From Russula earlei (Eukaryota > Basidiomycota > Agaricomycetes > Russulales > Russulaceae), in NCBI GenBank assembly GCA_025769875.1, contig JAGFNK010000147.1, positions 48,058 to 112,057 of the forward strand: a stretch of DNA of 64,000 nucleotides, read 5' to 3'. Below, piece by piece: positions 21,759 through 32,755 of the stretch (the first letter of the stretch is position 1; the number at the start of each line of letters is the position of its first letter). A model generated the notes under the pieces. The model had not been told where the DNA came from and searched no databases. It saw nothing but the letters and a program-made list of their open reading frames with translations. Made by a program: the position numbers and the translations under genes.

Positions 21759-24659
21759 TCATGGCCTCATCGGTCCCAACCACGCCTCGGCCGCTTCAAA
21801 CTGGTCGATAAGCTCTGGCAACACAGCTTGCTCCGAATGCAGTTGCCGCATGGCCGTCAGCGCCTGAAGTTCCGGGTCAGAACCCCGGCCATGCACCTCA
21901 CCGCGTACAATCGGTCGCCAGACTCACCACGTCCCAGAACCGAAACCCGCGTTCGACTTCCATTCGCGGTGACTTAACCCCCGGGAAGGTCTCCTCGCAG
22001 ATCTCGAGCGCCATCGCCTTTGCCTCGCGCACTCCCTCTGCATTCGGATCACGCACACGTTGTTGATTGTTCAGATGCGTCAACGCGTCCAAATATACCT
22101 TCGCCAGCACACCAAACCCTGTGTTCACTTCACCCTGGAACGGCAGTGAAAGTGCAATGTCCAAAAGGTCGTCCCGCGCCCGCCGTGCGTCTGACCGTAG
22201 GAGCATGTTGAGCGTGGTCACCTCGAGAAGCGTCCGAAGCGCCCGAGAAAGCGATCGGACAAACGAGTTGAACACCAACAGCTCCCGTGACAGCGGCGCA
22301 GACCATGGCACGGCCTATATCAATTCGACCATCGGCCCTCTGCAATCCGATTTTCGCACAGTTGGACATGAAACGCACCTTGAAGTTTAGCGGAACTATG
22401 CTCAGCGTGCGCATAACCAATAACATGCACGACTTTTCGTCGTCTGTCATCCCACCGCCCCACTCATCAGCGGCCACCCTGGGAGACCTCTGGACGTGGG
22501 AACACCCACGCCCTTTGACGGACAGACAACGTACCTGTACCGAAACTTGGTCCACCGCTGAAGGCTCTCCCGGACCACAGGTGACCATGCATTACCCCAG
22601 CTCTAACCAACTCCAGGAACAGGTAGAGAGGATCCTGGAACTTGTCATTCAGCCGTGCCTGCCGGATTGCCGAGTGCATGGCCCGTGCCATTGGCGAATG
22701 ATCATGGGTTTTCAACAGGAAACTGTTGTGAGGCGACAGCGACAACAAGGTACCGCGTGTGAATCCAGATGAGTAACATGTGCAAGGGAAAAAAAGGTTT
22801 GAAAGTTAGACCAGCGCATCGAGTGTGCCCATCGGCGCCACAAGCGCCAACGGTACCCAAACCCAAAACCCAGGAAATGGGTAGCTAGGAGAAAAATACG
22901 TACCCTCGCAGCTCGAGGAATCGCCAGATCACATTTGCCACCATCTCGTCCTTCTTCTCAAGCGGTGCCAGGTTCGTCCCTCCAGGCCGCACTCTTGTAC
23001 GAGCAGCCTGCCTCTCCGTAGCAGTCGCGCCCAGGCAAAGCGCGAAATCAATCGTCGAGGACTGTGGAAATGTTATCTATCAGTGGGATTATCGCGTCCG
23101 ACAATGATCTCGACTGAACATTTTGGCCGCGAAGCTCTTCTTCGACGATCGCATATGGCACATGCCAATTAAGGACTCGTTCCGCGAGCTGCGCCGTCTG
23201 TTGCGAAGTGTGTAATACATACTTATTCGACTGCGGCGTTGAATGCTCGAACCAGAATGCGCCAGAGACTTTGCGGTTGGTCCAGAATGTGTGCGCCACG
23301 CTACTAACCAGGGCGAGAGTGGTCGCACGAGGGCCCGTCTGTCCCTCAGTAATGACTTCCTTCACGAATCGCCTATATTCGTTCGTCTCTCCGTTATCTA
23401 GAGGTGGGTGTTCGATGATCTGTCCACTGGAGAGCCATACTAGCGGCTGGGGACTCAACAGGCCCCGCGACAAGTAGAAATAGATCTCATCAGGTAGTCG
23501 GTGAGTGAAAATTTCGTGCAGATCCGCAGGAATGTCGGCGGCCGTGGGGTGATGCGAATGGTGATTGCCCCCATGTGGGGGATTCGGCGAAGGAAGGGCG
23601 AGCGGAAGGGGTTGGACGGTGCCCTCGACGGATAGAATGAGCGAGTATTTGATCATGGATCGCGTCCGCGCGTAAGTATCTGGATACTGTATAGACTTCA
23701 CTGAGGGATGGTCAACATAAACTGACACGGCTGCGTGTCCAGACTTGTAGAATTTGACCATGTCTACCGTTGCCTTCAAGGCCTGCTCGTGGACTGTAGG
23801 CGGGAACGGATGCGCGTAGTCAAAGCCAACAAGGATACCGATGTCAAGAAACTGGTCCTCTGAGACCCCGAGGTCGCCAAGGATGGCCTTTTTGGATGTG
23901 AAGGTAAATGTGGGTTCCGAAGCAGTGAGATTGACGGAGGTTATAAGCTTGTCCACGCCCGGATATAGAAGGGTATCAGTGGGTCCGTAGATGGCGTGGA
24001 CGTACGCCTTCTGATGCCGCTGGAGGTATATGAGCTTATGACGCGTCAACGCCCGGTGGTGTTTAGCAGCAGATCCCGACAAGAACGAGGGTGCGGGTGG
24101 CGCACCTGTGCCCATGCGACGTACGGCGCGACGAGAAATTCGACGTTTCGGTTGCGGAAGATGCGCAGGACGGGGCGCCAGAGGTCCCAGTGGGCCAGGC
24201 CGCTTCGCCCCTCGAACAGCTTCGTGGCGGCGTCCTCCTGGCCCGCCTCGTACTTGCTCCACGCGAGGTTGCGGTCGCGACAGGCCTCTTGCTGCTCGAT
24301 GTCGCGCTGCATGTGTCGGGCGCGCTTGTTGGGCGTGATGCCGGGAAATACGAAGACGGGTTTGATGCGCAATTTTTCGAGCGTGCGGAGGTCGCTCTCG
24401 ATGCGCGTGGTCAAACCCAGAGGGAGACCGCCCGTGGCGGCTAGGAGAGGCTCGCGCGACGGTGGGGTGTCGTAGAGGGACAGGAGATAGTAGGCGGCAT
24501 CGATGCCCAGGCGGGAGTCGGAGAGGACGCTGAGAGGAAGCGTTTGTAGGTGCTTCCTCTCTTGAAGGTAAGCTGGCAGAATGGGGATACTTTACGCGCT
24601 CTGTCCAACCGGATGAGAAGGGGGGGAGGGGACATACTCTCTAGGTGTTTGATGGGCAT
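21759..24659 (-). CDS. MKT1: MKT1-like XPG-family post-transcriptional regulator
   Basis: The start MPIKHLE joins after the first intron to YLQERKHLQTLPLSVLSDSR, then GIDAAYYLLSLYD, GLTTRIESDLRTLEKLRIKP and VFVFPGITPNKRA. This is the N-terminal XPG/FEN1-like module of Mkt1. Exon 3 continues LIYLQRHQKAYVHAIYGPTD and LLYPGVDKLITS, and QFLDIGILVGFDYAHPFPP resembles the XPG internal region. The large C-terminal part carries the Mkt1-specific domains (NSSTIDFALCLGATATERQA, VANVIWRFLELRG, MARAMHSAIRQARLNDKFQD, SCMLLVMRTLSIVPLNFK, SLPFQGEVNTGFGVLAKVYL). Yeast Mkt1 works with Pbp1 on mRNA translation and is not a proven nuclease. At least six introns are needed. One donor, between GQN and SSTIDF near 23120, reads GTTCAG, off consensus but required for the frame. 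The last exon (ending VLPELIDQFEAAEAWLG) is my weakest join. Confidence 0.85.
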
Positions 24660-26334
24660 TGAGGGTGTTGCTGGCTCGAATGTCTGTGGCGGCGCAGCGC
24701 TGCAGGGCTTTGCAACAACGGCGGTGCCAAAACTCGCTTACATAACCACGACCATTCGCCATATTGGTATTGGTTGGTCGTTGAGATATTATGCAGAGGT
24801 CGTGTCTTATTTTCCAGGTAGACAGAACTCGAAAGTTTCACCGACTCGACCGTTGCCACGTATCTACGTTCGGTACGTATTCGCAAATGGACCGGTCATG
24901 AGGACGTGCGTGTACAGTCTCGCATCGTTCAGTTGCGCGCGCGATCACTGTACAGTGCTCTTCGCTCCCGATTGCGCGGTGATCTCAACAGCCGAATTTC
25001 GCAATCTCTGGCACGGTGGTGCTCACGGATCATGGGCGGGAACCACCGCATGGGATCTGTTTGTGTTCTGATCATGCCAGCCCTGATTCGTTGGTCCGTT
25101 ATCGAGGTCCATCTCGCTTAGGACAACAAAGTTCACCGTATCGGCCGCACGTTCCCACGTCCAATCAAACAGCAGGACAGAGCTTGATGTCCTCCGAAGA
25201 GGGCGCAGGGCCCACGTAGAAGTTCGATGGGACTGACAATTCAAACGATGTGTGTGTAGCAAAAAAAGCATCACATGAAGCGCGGCCACCCATAAAAATG
25301 GAGGATCCGCCCCATTTCCTTATCACCGGTCGCTCGAGGCCAGTGAACGCGATTCCCAGCGTTTCAAAGAAATTTCTCCGTTGACATGTCGGTATCAGCG
25401 CCACCCTTCTGCTGGATTCACTTCTCTTTTCTCACTGCGCCCTCCCATGAGATGGCACACACGGTTGTCATCAAAGACGAAGAGAAGAGGGCGTCACAGT
25501 CGTGACGTTTCATGTCCCAATTTGACACTGCGCGGACCAAGAGTGTTAACCGCCGGACTGAGCATCACGGCACATCGAATACAGCTATGGTTACGATGAG
25601 GGCTTTGGTCGCATCTCCTGCTCAAGGTGGCGAAACCTCAGCCTCAGAACCGCATCAATTATGTCAATTCGACGTTCTAGATCCGGTCAACTGTCCTGTC
25701 TCGGCAGAACCTTGCTACCATCCAAAAAAACTTACATCATGAACATCATATCGGTCTTTGGTCTCGTCTGCAGCTGACAAGTATGCGACTACCGGCCATC
25801 CTAATGGGTTGCCCCTCGCTCCCCTCCTGATTCAGCGTGTGAACATTATTCCGCCACGCGGCGACAGAGACCAGACGTGAGAGCCAACATGTCATGAGAT
25901 GTCACTAGGACCGCACTCCATGCTCTGCCTGGTTCAGGAAAGTACCATCTTTATTTTCCCTGGATGGAAGACCCTTGCCCATGTCGTTAGCCGGTGTCGC
26001 GCACACGCAGATCAAAATTCCCAATGGACAGCTGCCATATCCTAGTCCAGGAAGGTACGGCGCCTCTGTGAGTGTCCCAAGAATGTCAACTATGATTCAT
26101 GTCGGCCAACATTTTACATGCGACCGCCATTTCTGGCGCTCATTGGAGACGGAACTTCGCATGGGAGTGTTTGCGGACCGTGCGCGCAGCACGGAATGTT
26201 GAGAAATTCGGCTCGAGATGCGAAATGCGCAAGCTCGTCGGACGTGTACAGTCCAAGTCATGTTTTATGATGCTACCCACGCAAACCTGATGGTGATATC
26301 AGGATAACATTCTCCGAGTACCTTCGATGTGCCC
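24660..26334. other. Intergenic, no gene recognised
   Basis: A 1.7-kb spacer between the start of MKT1 and the end of the epsilon-COP gene. Short frames on both strands show no domain, repeat or splice-consistent continuation. It should contain the MKT1 promoter. Confidence 0.4.
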
Positions 26335-27496
26335 TTAAGCGGCCGTGGGGATAGCAAGGGGCGGAACTCTGAACTTGACGACCAAGTCGTCAAACTCACT
26401 GGCCTTTGCGTACACCGTACTTACTAATGGATGCTCGGGATACGCTGATGCAAGTCGGCTGAGAAAAGTAACAAGCCGTGAGTATCGGAGTGGCAAAAAC
26501 AAAATCCCTATCATACATACCTCCAAAGCTCATCTGCATCACCTTTTTTGGGCCCCAGACCAGCTGCCACGACACTTGCTGCAAGTGTTTCCGCGTCATC
26601 ATGCCCGTCCTGCTGCAAAACAGCTTCTTCAAGGTCAGACTTTGCTTCTTGCACCTCACCGCGGAGTAGGCGAGTAACCCCGCGTGCGGTGAGAAGGTGG
26701 GGAGAAGACAGAGATGGGTTGGCGAGTTGCTCCGTGTAAAATGATTGTGAATCAGAATAACCATCCTTCCCAGTGACGAGTCCGATGGTTGATTCCATCA
26801 ACTGAAGCAGCAGGTCATCCTCGGCCCATGGCTTCGCGCGCTCGAATTCTTTCCGGGCCAAATCAGGACGATGAATGGAGAGGTAAATTTGCACCGCGAT
26901 GGCGACTCTAAGAATTAGGTCCGTGAGAGGACAGAAGCAAGGCGAGTTGGGAGAATAAGAGCAGGATCAGCTACCCGTTTGAAATACTCTCACGCATTGA
27001 TGGACACCTACGCCTCAAGATTCTCCGTGGTCGATTCTGCTCCGAGAGTTTCTAGAGCCTCTTCTATTTCACCAGCACGGGCAAAGGCCGTTCCAGCAAC
27101 GACGCGTACCCAGCCCTTCTCACGCTCAGTCGCTTCCACGTCATCTCCTTCAATTTCGATGCACAGATCGCGGAGCTCCTCCAACGCGGCATCACCTGCT
27201 GGCGCAGAAATGTATTTGGCAAACACGGTCACTGCTTTAAGGGCGAAGTTTTCAGTGTCCGTGGGAATGAGAGACGCGACGGCTTGAGTGTCGCCAAGGG
27301 CAATATGCGCGCGGGCTTTATAGAAGAGGATTGGAATGTAATCTTCCGATGATTGTTGTGGGAGCTTTTGCTCCACTAGGCTTTTGTATGCACCTTGTGG
27401 TAGAAGACGGGTAAAGAAAGGGAGGGTGCGGTCATGGGAATGTGCCATACCTAGGAAGAAGTGCTGCTTCAAGTTGTACAGGTCTGTCGAGTCCAT
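26335..27496 (-). CDS. SEC28: Coatomer epsilon subunit (epsilon-COP)
   Basis: The protein starts MDSTDLYNLKQHFFLGAYKS across its first intron, the usual epsilon-COP opening. It continues YIPILFYKARAHIALGD, LKAVTVFAKYISA, AGTAFARAGEIEEALETLGA, VAIAVQIYLSIHRPDLARKE, LLTARGVTRLLRGEVQEAKS, DLEEAVLQQDGHDDAETLA and ends with YPEHPLVSTVYAKASEFDDL. The repeated paired helices are TPR-like, as in Sec28, which stabilises alpha-COP in the COPI coat for Golgi-to-ER transport. Four exons with clean boundaries give a protein of the usual ~300-residue size. It is transcribed divergently from RAD9. Confidence 0.92.
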
Positions 27497-27639
27497 GGTT
27501 ATGATTACGTGCAGTCCTCCTCGACCGTCCGAGCGTGACACACAAAGGACACACGTGATGACCTCGCAAGACCCCCTCCACGGTTGGCTTTCTCTTCCAT
27601 GAAGGTTCTATCTTGCATCAGTGATACCAAGAGTACATC
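27497..27639. promoter_or_regulatory. Bidirectional SEC28-RAD9 promoter
   Basis: Only 143 bp separate the divergent start codons of epsilon-COP and RAD9, so this stretch must serve both. It contains a palindromic E-box CACGTG at 27552-27557. E-boxes are bound by bHLH factors in fungi; function here is inferred from position. Confidence 0.6.
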
Positions 27640-29474
27640 ATGCAGGCTTCCCTTGACTCCTCGGGTCTCAAGTGTATGCTGCTACGCACCCCTCTTTGAT
27701 CGTTTTGCCAATCTCTATAGCATTCACACGTGCCCTCGCTTGTGTATCAAAATACAGCGAAGACCTTTTCATCAATGCCGCCCCAAATTCCGTCACCTTC
27801 TCCGCAACAAATTCATCGCTCTCTGCTCATTGCCGCTTCACGTATCATAGGCCCTTCTTTACCAAGTTCAATGTCCGTGATAGGGGTATGAGCGTGGGGG
27901 ATGGAATCCGTGACCTTGATGAGCAGTCGCAGACCATAATCGGTCAGTTGTGTGTGCAGGTAATCCCTCTCCGGGTCGACTTCAAAGCGTGCTTCCCTAC
28001 TCAGCATGGCCTATTGCAGCCACTACTTGCGATTCTCAAGCACAAAAACCTCGAGAAATCTCTGGAAATTCTCGATCTCATCGTGATGGATGGCGTTTTT
28101 AATCACGAGGACGAGGACCTCGATGGTTTGGAGGGCAGGTTGGTCGTTCGCCTGCACTGTAAACACGGTAATCTTTTACACCGTTGGCATGTTGTCGCGT
28201 TGTCACTGAAACGGACATGTTACGACTGCCGTCAGGTATCGTAAAAACACATCGGTTGGCGTTACAAACGCCGTCGTCCCAAATGCACCTCCATGTACCC
28301 GAGGCCGTGAATGAATCACACGTTGTGATTGGTCCCAAGGCCATGAGGGATATGATTGATCATTTCCCGTCTACGAGAGGCAAAGCTGACCCGCAAATAA
28401 TATGGGTTTTCGACGACACGGAGGTGTACGTCAGGAGTTTCGATAACACCATAGACGGCAAAGGTGCGTAATATATCGTCTCGGCTGGCGTGCGTATAAA
28501 CTGATGAACTCAGGGTCAGGAGAACTGGCTACCGAGTTGACCATCAGCGCGGACGAGTTTGAAAGCTATGATATATTTGCGGCACCTATTTCCTTCGCAT
28601 TCCACCTTCGTGAATTCAACGTGAGTCCTCAGTTTCCCAGCCCCCTGTGTGACGCCAAGCTTACCCGTGGCATGAACTCGCGTACGGCATCGATCAGGCG
28701 ACGATTGCATATGCCGAGTCAATGGAGGCCCTACTGGATGTGCGTTTCACCGACCCGGGTGCGGCTCTGTACGTGAACGTGCAGAGTGACAGCATCGAAA
28801 GTCTCTTTGCCATGTCGACCAACCGCGTGCCCGGCGCACCCACCTCCCATGTGGCTGCCGTTCCAAGCCAAGCCCGCTCCGCAGGGTCGTCTGAGTCTGC
28901 CCAGGACCGTATATCACACAAACGCCCTCGTGAGGAGACGGCGGGGCCGCATCGTACATCAGCCAAAGTCGTCGAGCGCATAGTGTCACCCGCATTCATA
29001 CGGCGCTCCGCGGGAGCACCGCCGCCGCCGCCTTCTTTGCACGCACAGGCAGTGCGTCGTCACCCGGAAGAACCCCTCTTCCTTCCGGGGTCCCAGATGT
29101 CTGCCGCGGACAGGGAGGCGCTTTATGCATCCGGACTTGGTGACATGGATGCTGATGAATTCAATGCAATGATGGAGGATGAGGGGGAGGAGGTCGGCCA
29201 TATCCTGGATCCATCAGACGTTCCGGGACCGTCAGTGCGACCACCGCAACCGCAACCGCCCGCCCCAGATTTGGACAAGGGCAAACGAGGACACAGTCAA
29301 AACGCCAACTTTTCTGAGGAAGATATTGAAGAGATGGGTCCCACGCAGTCAGATGAGAGCAGTAGGGTATGCAGTACCCCCGTCCGTGCTCACATCAGAC
29401 CATCTCGTGCTGATCTATTTATTTTCTGGTTGATGGCTGATAAACAGGCTTTTCGACCGCTGTTTGACGACTGA
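27640..29474 (+). CDS. RAD9: DNA-damage checkpoint clamp subunit RAD9
   Basis: The start MQASLDSSGLK joins after a short intron to AFTRALACVSKYSEDLFI, then VTFSATNSSLSAHCRF and FFTKFNV. This is the PCNA-like N-terminal fold of Rad9, the 9-1-1 clamp subunit loaded at damaged DNA. It goes on with ILKHKNLEKSLEIL, LVVRLHCKHG, VVIGPKAMRDMIDHF, LTISADEFESYDIF, ISFAFHLREFNATIAYAES and LLDVRFTDPGAALYVNVQ, typical of the second clamp lobe. After that comes a long, disordered, acidic and proline-rich tail with the closing FSEEDIEEMGPTQ and RAFRPLFDD, as expected for the region phosphorylated by ATR-type kinases and bound by TopBP1 homologues. At least eight exons, all in frame. The last exon is only 24 nt long and restores the conserved FRPLF end. 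Confidence 0.92.
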
Positions 29475-32400
29475 TGGAGATGTTAGACTCGTGGACGCCG
29501 CAAATTGAACTTCTTCGTGCGCAATCGCAGGATTCCGATCTTCAGCCCCTTCGAGAGTGTATTATACATCGTTAGCACACTGATTGTGCTCGTGTACAGT
29601 ATCATAGGGTGATTGTACGTACTTTTTGCGTACTCCATCTGTATTCATTTTCGCATTGCCCTGCTTTGGCAGGGTCACTGTCCCAGTCCAGTCCGGCGTG
29701 CGACACAGATTTTCGCACGATCACCGGAGATCTCGCCCTTGACAAGTCGAGAACGCATGATACGAGGGAGGAGGGCTGCGGTTATCGGTACGAACTCTCG
29801 GAAACTGTATTGAAGGAAGTGGGGAAAACCAGGTTCGGATGATGGGCGACGCTTGGGAACGGGGATTTCGACGCCGCAGCACAGGCCCGAGCCCTTTCCT
29901 TCCCTATGTGTCCTTGCTATCCGGTTCTTTGTCTGAGGCATACCTCGAACTCACCCCCTGTCATTCCCTAGGCCCTGGCCTTCGCCTCTTCCTGATGCAT
30001 CTGACTGGCCGAGGCCGATGGGCGTGACCGTCCTCACAGCCTTTCGCACGCGACTGCATAATGGTGACATCACATTCACCTCAGCTCCTAATGGATTGGA
30101 TTTCCAGCTATCTCTGTTGGGGTATATGTACGTCGAAACGGAAGTGGACGAAACTAAGTCCGCGATGCGTCGCAATTATTATGTCTGTAATTGGATCGTC
30201 AGAGAGATTACAAGTTGTCAAACATCGATTGTCTCAGGATGAACCTGAAATGAACAGAACACGTCACGTCATCCGACATTCGGGCTTACTTTACAATGCC
30301 GCAATACAACCCTGCCCGGACGCTGTTGCTGTAATGCGTTGGGAAGTTTGGCCGCGCTCGGTTCTAAGGGAAAAGATCAGTTTCATCATGACCACGAGCG
30401 TTGTGAGAAAAGAAACGCTGCGTGGCTGGGCCATGCGAGATTGTTTAATATGGTAGATCAGCGGATCATCTATGTGGTGCACCTATTGTAGTAACTGTAG
30501 TCCTTCCATTCTTCGGCAGGGGCGCGACGCATGGGAATCATCAGTCGCAGGGCAGAATTCCTGATCCTCACTGTGCAGGCGAAGGCACAGGGCGAGGGAC
30601 GCCGCCGTGGAAACGACGGAGTGCGAATGTCGAGCGAGGGTTCGAGGACGCGATCTGCCACGCGATAAAGTATACGGTATCACGGCGTTCTCTGCCGTCG
30701 GAGAATATTAATGGGCGTTTCTTTTTCATTTGCTGGCGACCAACCAAGAAAGGAGCTGTGCATTCATCGCGAAGCGCGGCAAGAGCATACGCATGTTGGG
30801 GAATGATGGATCGCGCACAGGGCCACGAGTGCTCGTCTGTTGGAATATAAACCAAGCGCGTGAGCTCGCAAGGGTCGTGAGTACACGCCGGATAGTATTG
30901 GATATGTACGCCGGCGGTCCCAGTCTCAGGTCAGGGTCGGCAGGCGCGTCTGTGGATTGGCGTCATACACAACCCTTGGTCTGTGGCTGGCTGACACTCG
31001 ACTCGCGACTGAACGGGAGGATCCACTCGGGAACTTTCGTTGCTTCTCATGTGTTGGTCTACTGGTCTAAATGGCAGACGGTGCAAGGTCTAATGTCACT
31101 TTGCTACTCCGACTGATGACGCGCCAACATCATGATGGTCGAGCTGTCGAGGAATGAAGACCAAATGCAAGTGTGGGCGCCCTTGTCCCAACAAATCTGA
31201 TCTGGTTGCATTATGTTGTCCTACCCGAGGAAGGTTATGGCCTCGGACTAACGGTGCGTGAGTGGCAGCGCATGCCTGGTGACGAGCCAGACCCATCGAT
31301 TTTTCCACATTAGGATTAGGGACATTTGGAATTGCCGACACGCTGCTCACTGAAAGTGTCAGAGTGTTGGGACTCCTACTGGGACCTGGGACCTGCGCTG
31401 CGCTGGCGAAGGAGCGCACCGACTTTGCGTGCTGTACTCGAGGCGATTTTTAATATTCTAGGTCTCTTTTGGTGCGGATGCTAAGAGGAAAAGAGGTCGA
31501 GGAGAAGCACAGCTGTGCTGTTGTCACAACCCCGCTCCGCTAATTGGTTCACATCCGCAGTTGGCGCAACGCTCTGGCTGAGCGCAGGGCGCAGATCGAG
31601 AGCGATCACTGTACAGATTTACCTCAAAAAGTCCATGTGATCTGCAAAGGCTTTCGGCCGGCCGCCAAAGGATTCGCAGTGCGCAAAGGCGGTCCATCTC
31701 GTCAGTCCTCGATTTTCAGGAAACAAGCACCGGCTTGGAACACCGCTTCAGAGTAACTGGGTGATGGGATCGCCAGGATCAGGACCTGCACTTTGTGTCA
31801 CGGTGGTGGAATTCGTCTGAGGCGAGACCGCGGGACGATCCACAGCACAACACCACTCGAGGCGCCTCCATGTCCCGTACACACCGAAAGGACTTTCTGG
31901 GCTGCGTGCGTTTCAGGATCAGGGGGAGGAGTGGCTATCCAGGAAGGACGGACGGACAGAAGGACGCAGAAGCTCGTTTTGGACAGCTCTCTGCGCTACG
32001 TTATAGCTTAGCTGGAAGATCGCCGCAGCAATCCGGCGGTCGTGAGTGGAGGGTGGGCAGTGTATCAAGGGCCGGTCACGGAGTATGGAAGCATCCCCTC
32101 TGCATCATGGTGACGGTGCAGCGAACATGCACAGGGGATGCGGAGCGGAGCGCCTCCGCACCTCCTTGGGGAAATGAACGGCCGCGTGTCATGCATGCCG
32201 CGGCCGTTGGTGACCTGACTTTGGTGAAACCAGTCGAAGGCATCGATCAGGGCGTGGTACGCTATACGGCACACGGCACACGACGGCACAGGGCACGGCA
32301 CACGGGGTTCACTGTGTGTGACAGGGTAATCGAGATTTTGGTGTCAATGGAGCCATCAAGGATCACTATAGGTGCGGTGCCAAAGTGCGTGGTAACCGCA

Positions 32401-32755
32401 GATACCCTGATCTGCCAGGATCACCACAGGGCGAAACGTTATTTCCTTAGAGGATGACAGTACGCTGCGGAGGAGGAAAAGGAAGAGGAGAGGAAGAGGA
32501 AGAGGACGGACTTCGTGGGAAACGAGGGACCTAGACTAGCAGTGACCAACTAGTCTGAAAGCGATTTTGCAAGGCAGCAAATCCTGCTGTACTTATTATT
32601 GTCAATCCACTCACTGAATCGTCCCGCCAAGCCAGTTTCCTTCGCTTGTAACCTCGTTGCGATCGTTTGGTTGCCAGGCAAGCCGGAAAACCACCCTCTC
32701 GACCCAACATCCGCGTCGTTTTCGGTTCGAATAACATCCTAAATTTGCGTCGAAA
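29475..32755. other. 3.3-kb intergenic, no gene recognised
   Basis: No recognisable coding region. An open frame at 31795-32457 (+) looks non-biological in composition and has no relatives I know. Notable sequence: a GGCACA-type repeat around 32271-32304 and a purine-only tract (GGA/GAA rich) at about 32467-32510, some 250 bp before the PAK start codon, which probably belongs to the kinase promoter. Confidence 0.4.

Noticed and set aside
31795..32457. 220-codon open frame before the PAK gene
   Set aside because: Composition is erratic, overlapping frames are equally open, no domain or splice structure; likely chance in GC-rich DNA.
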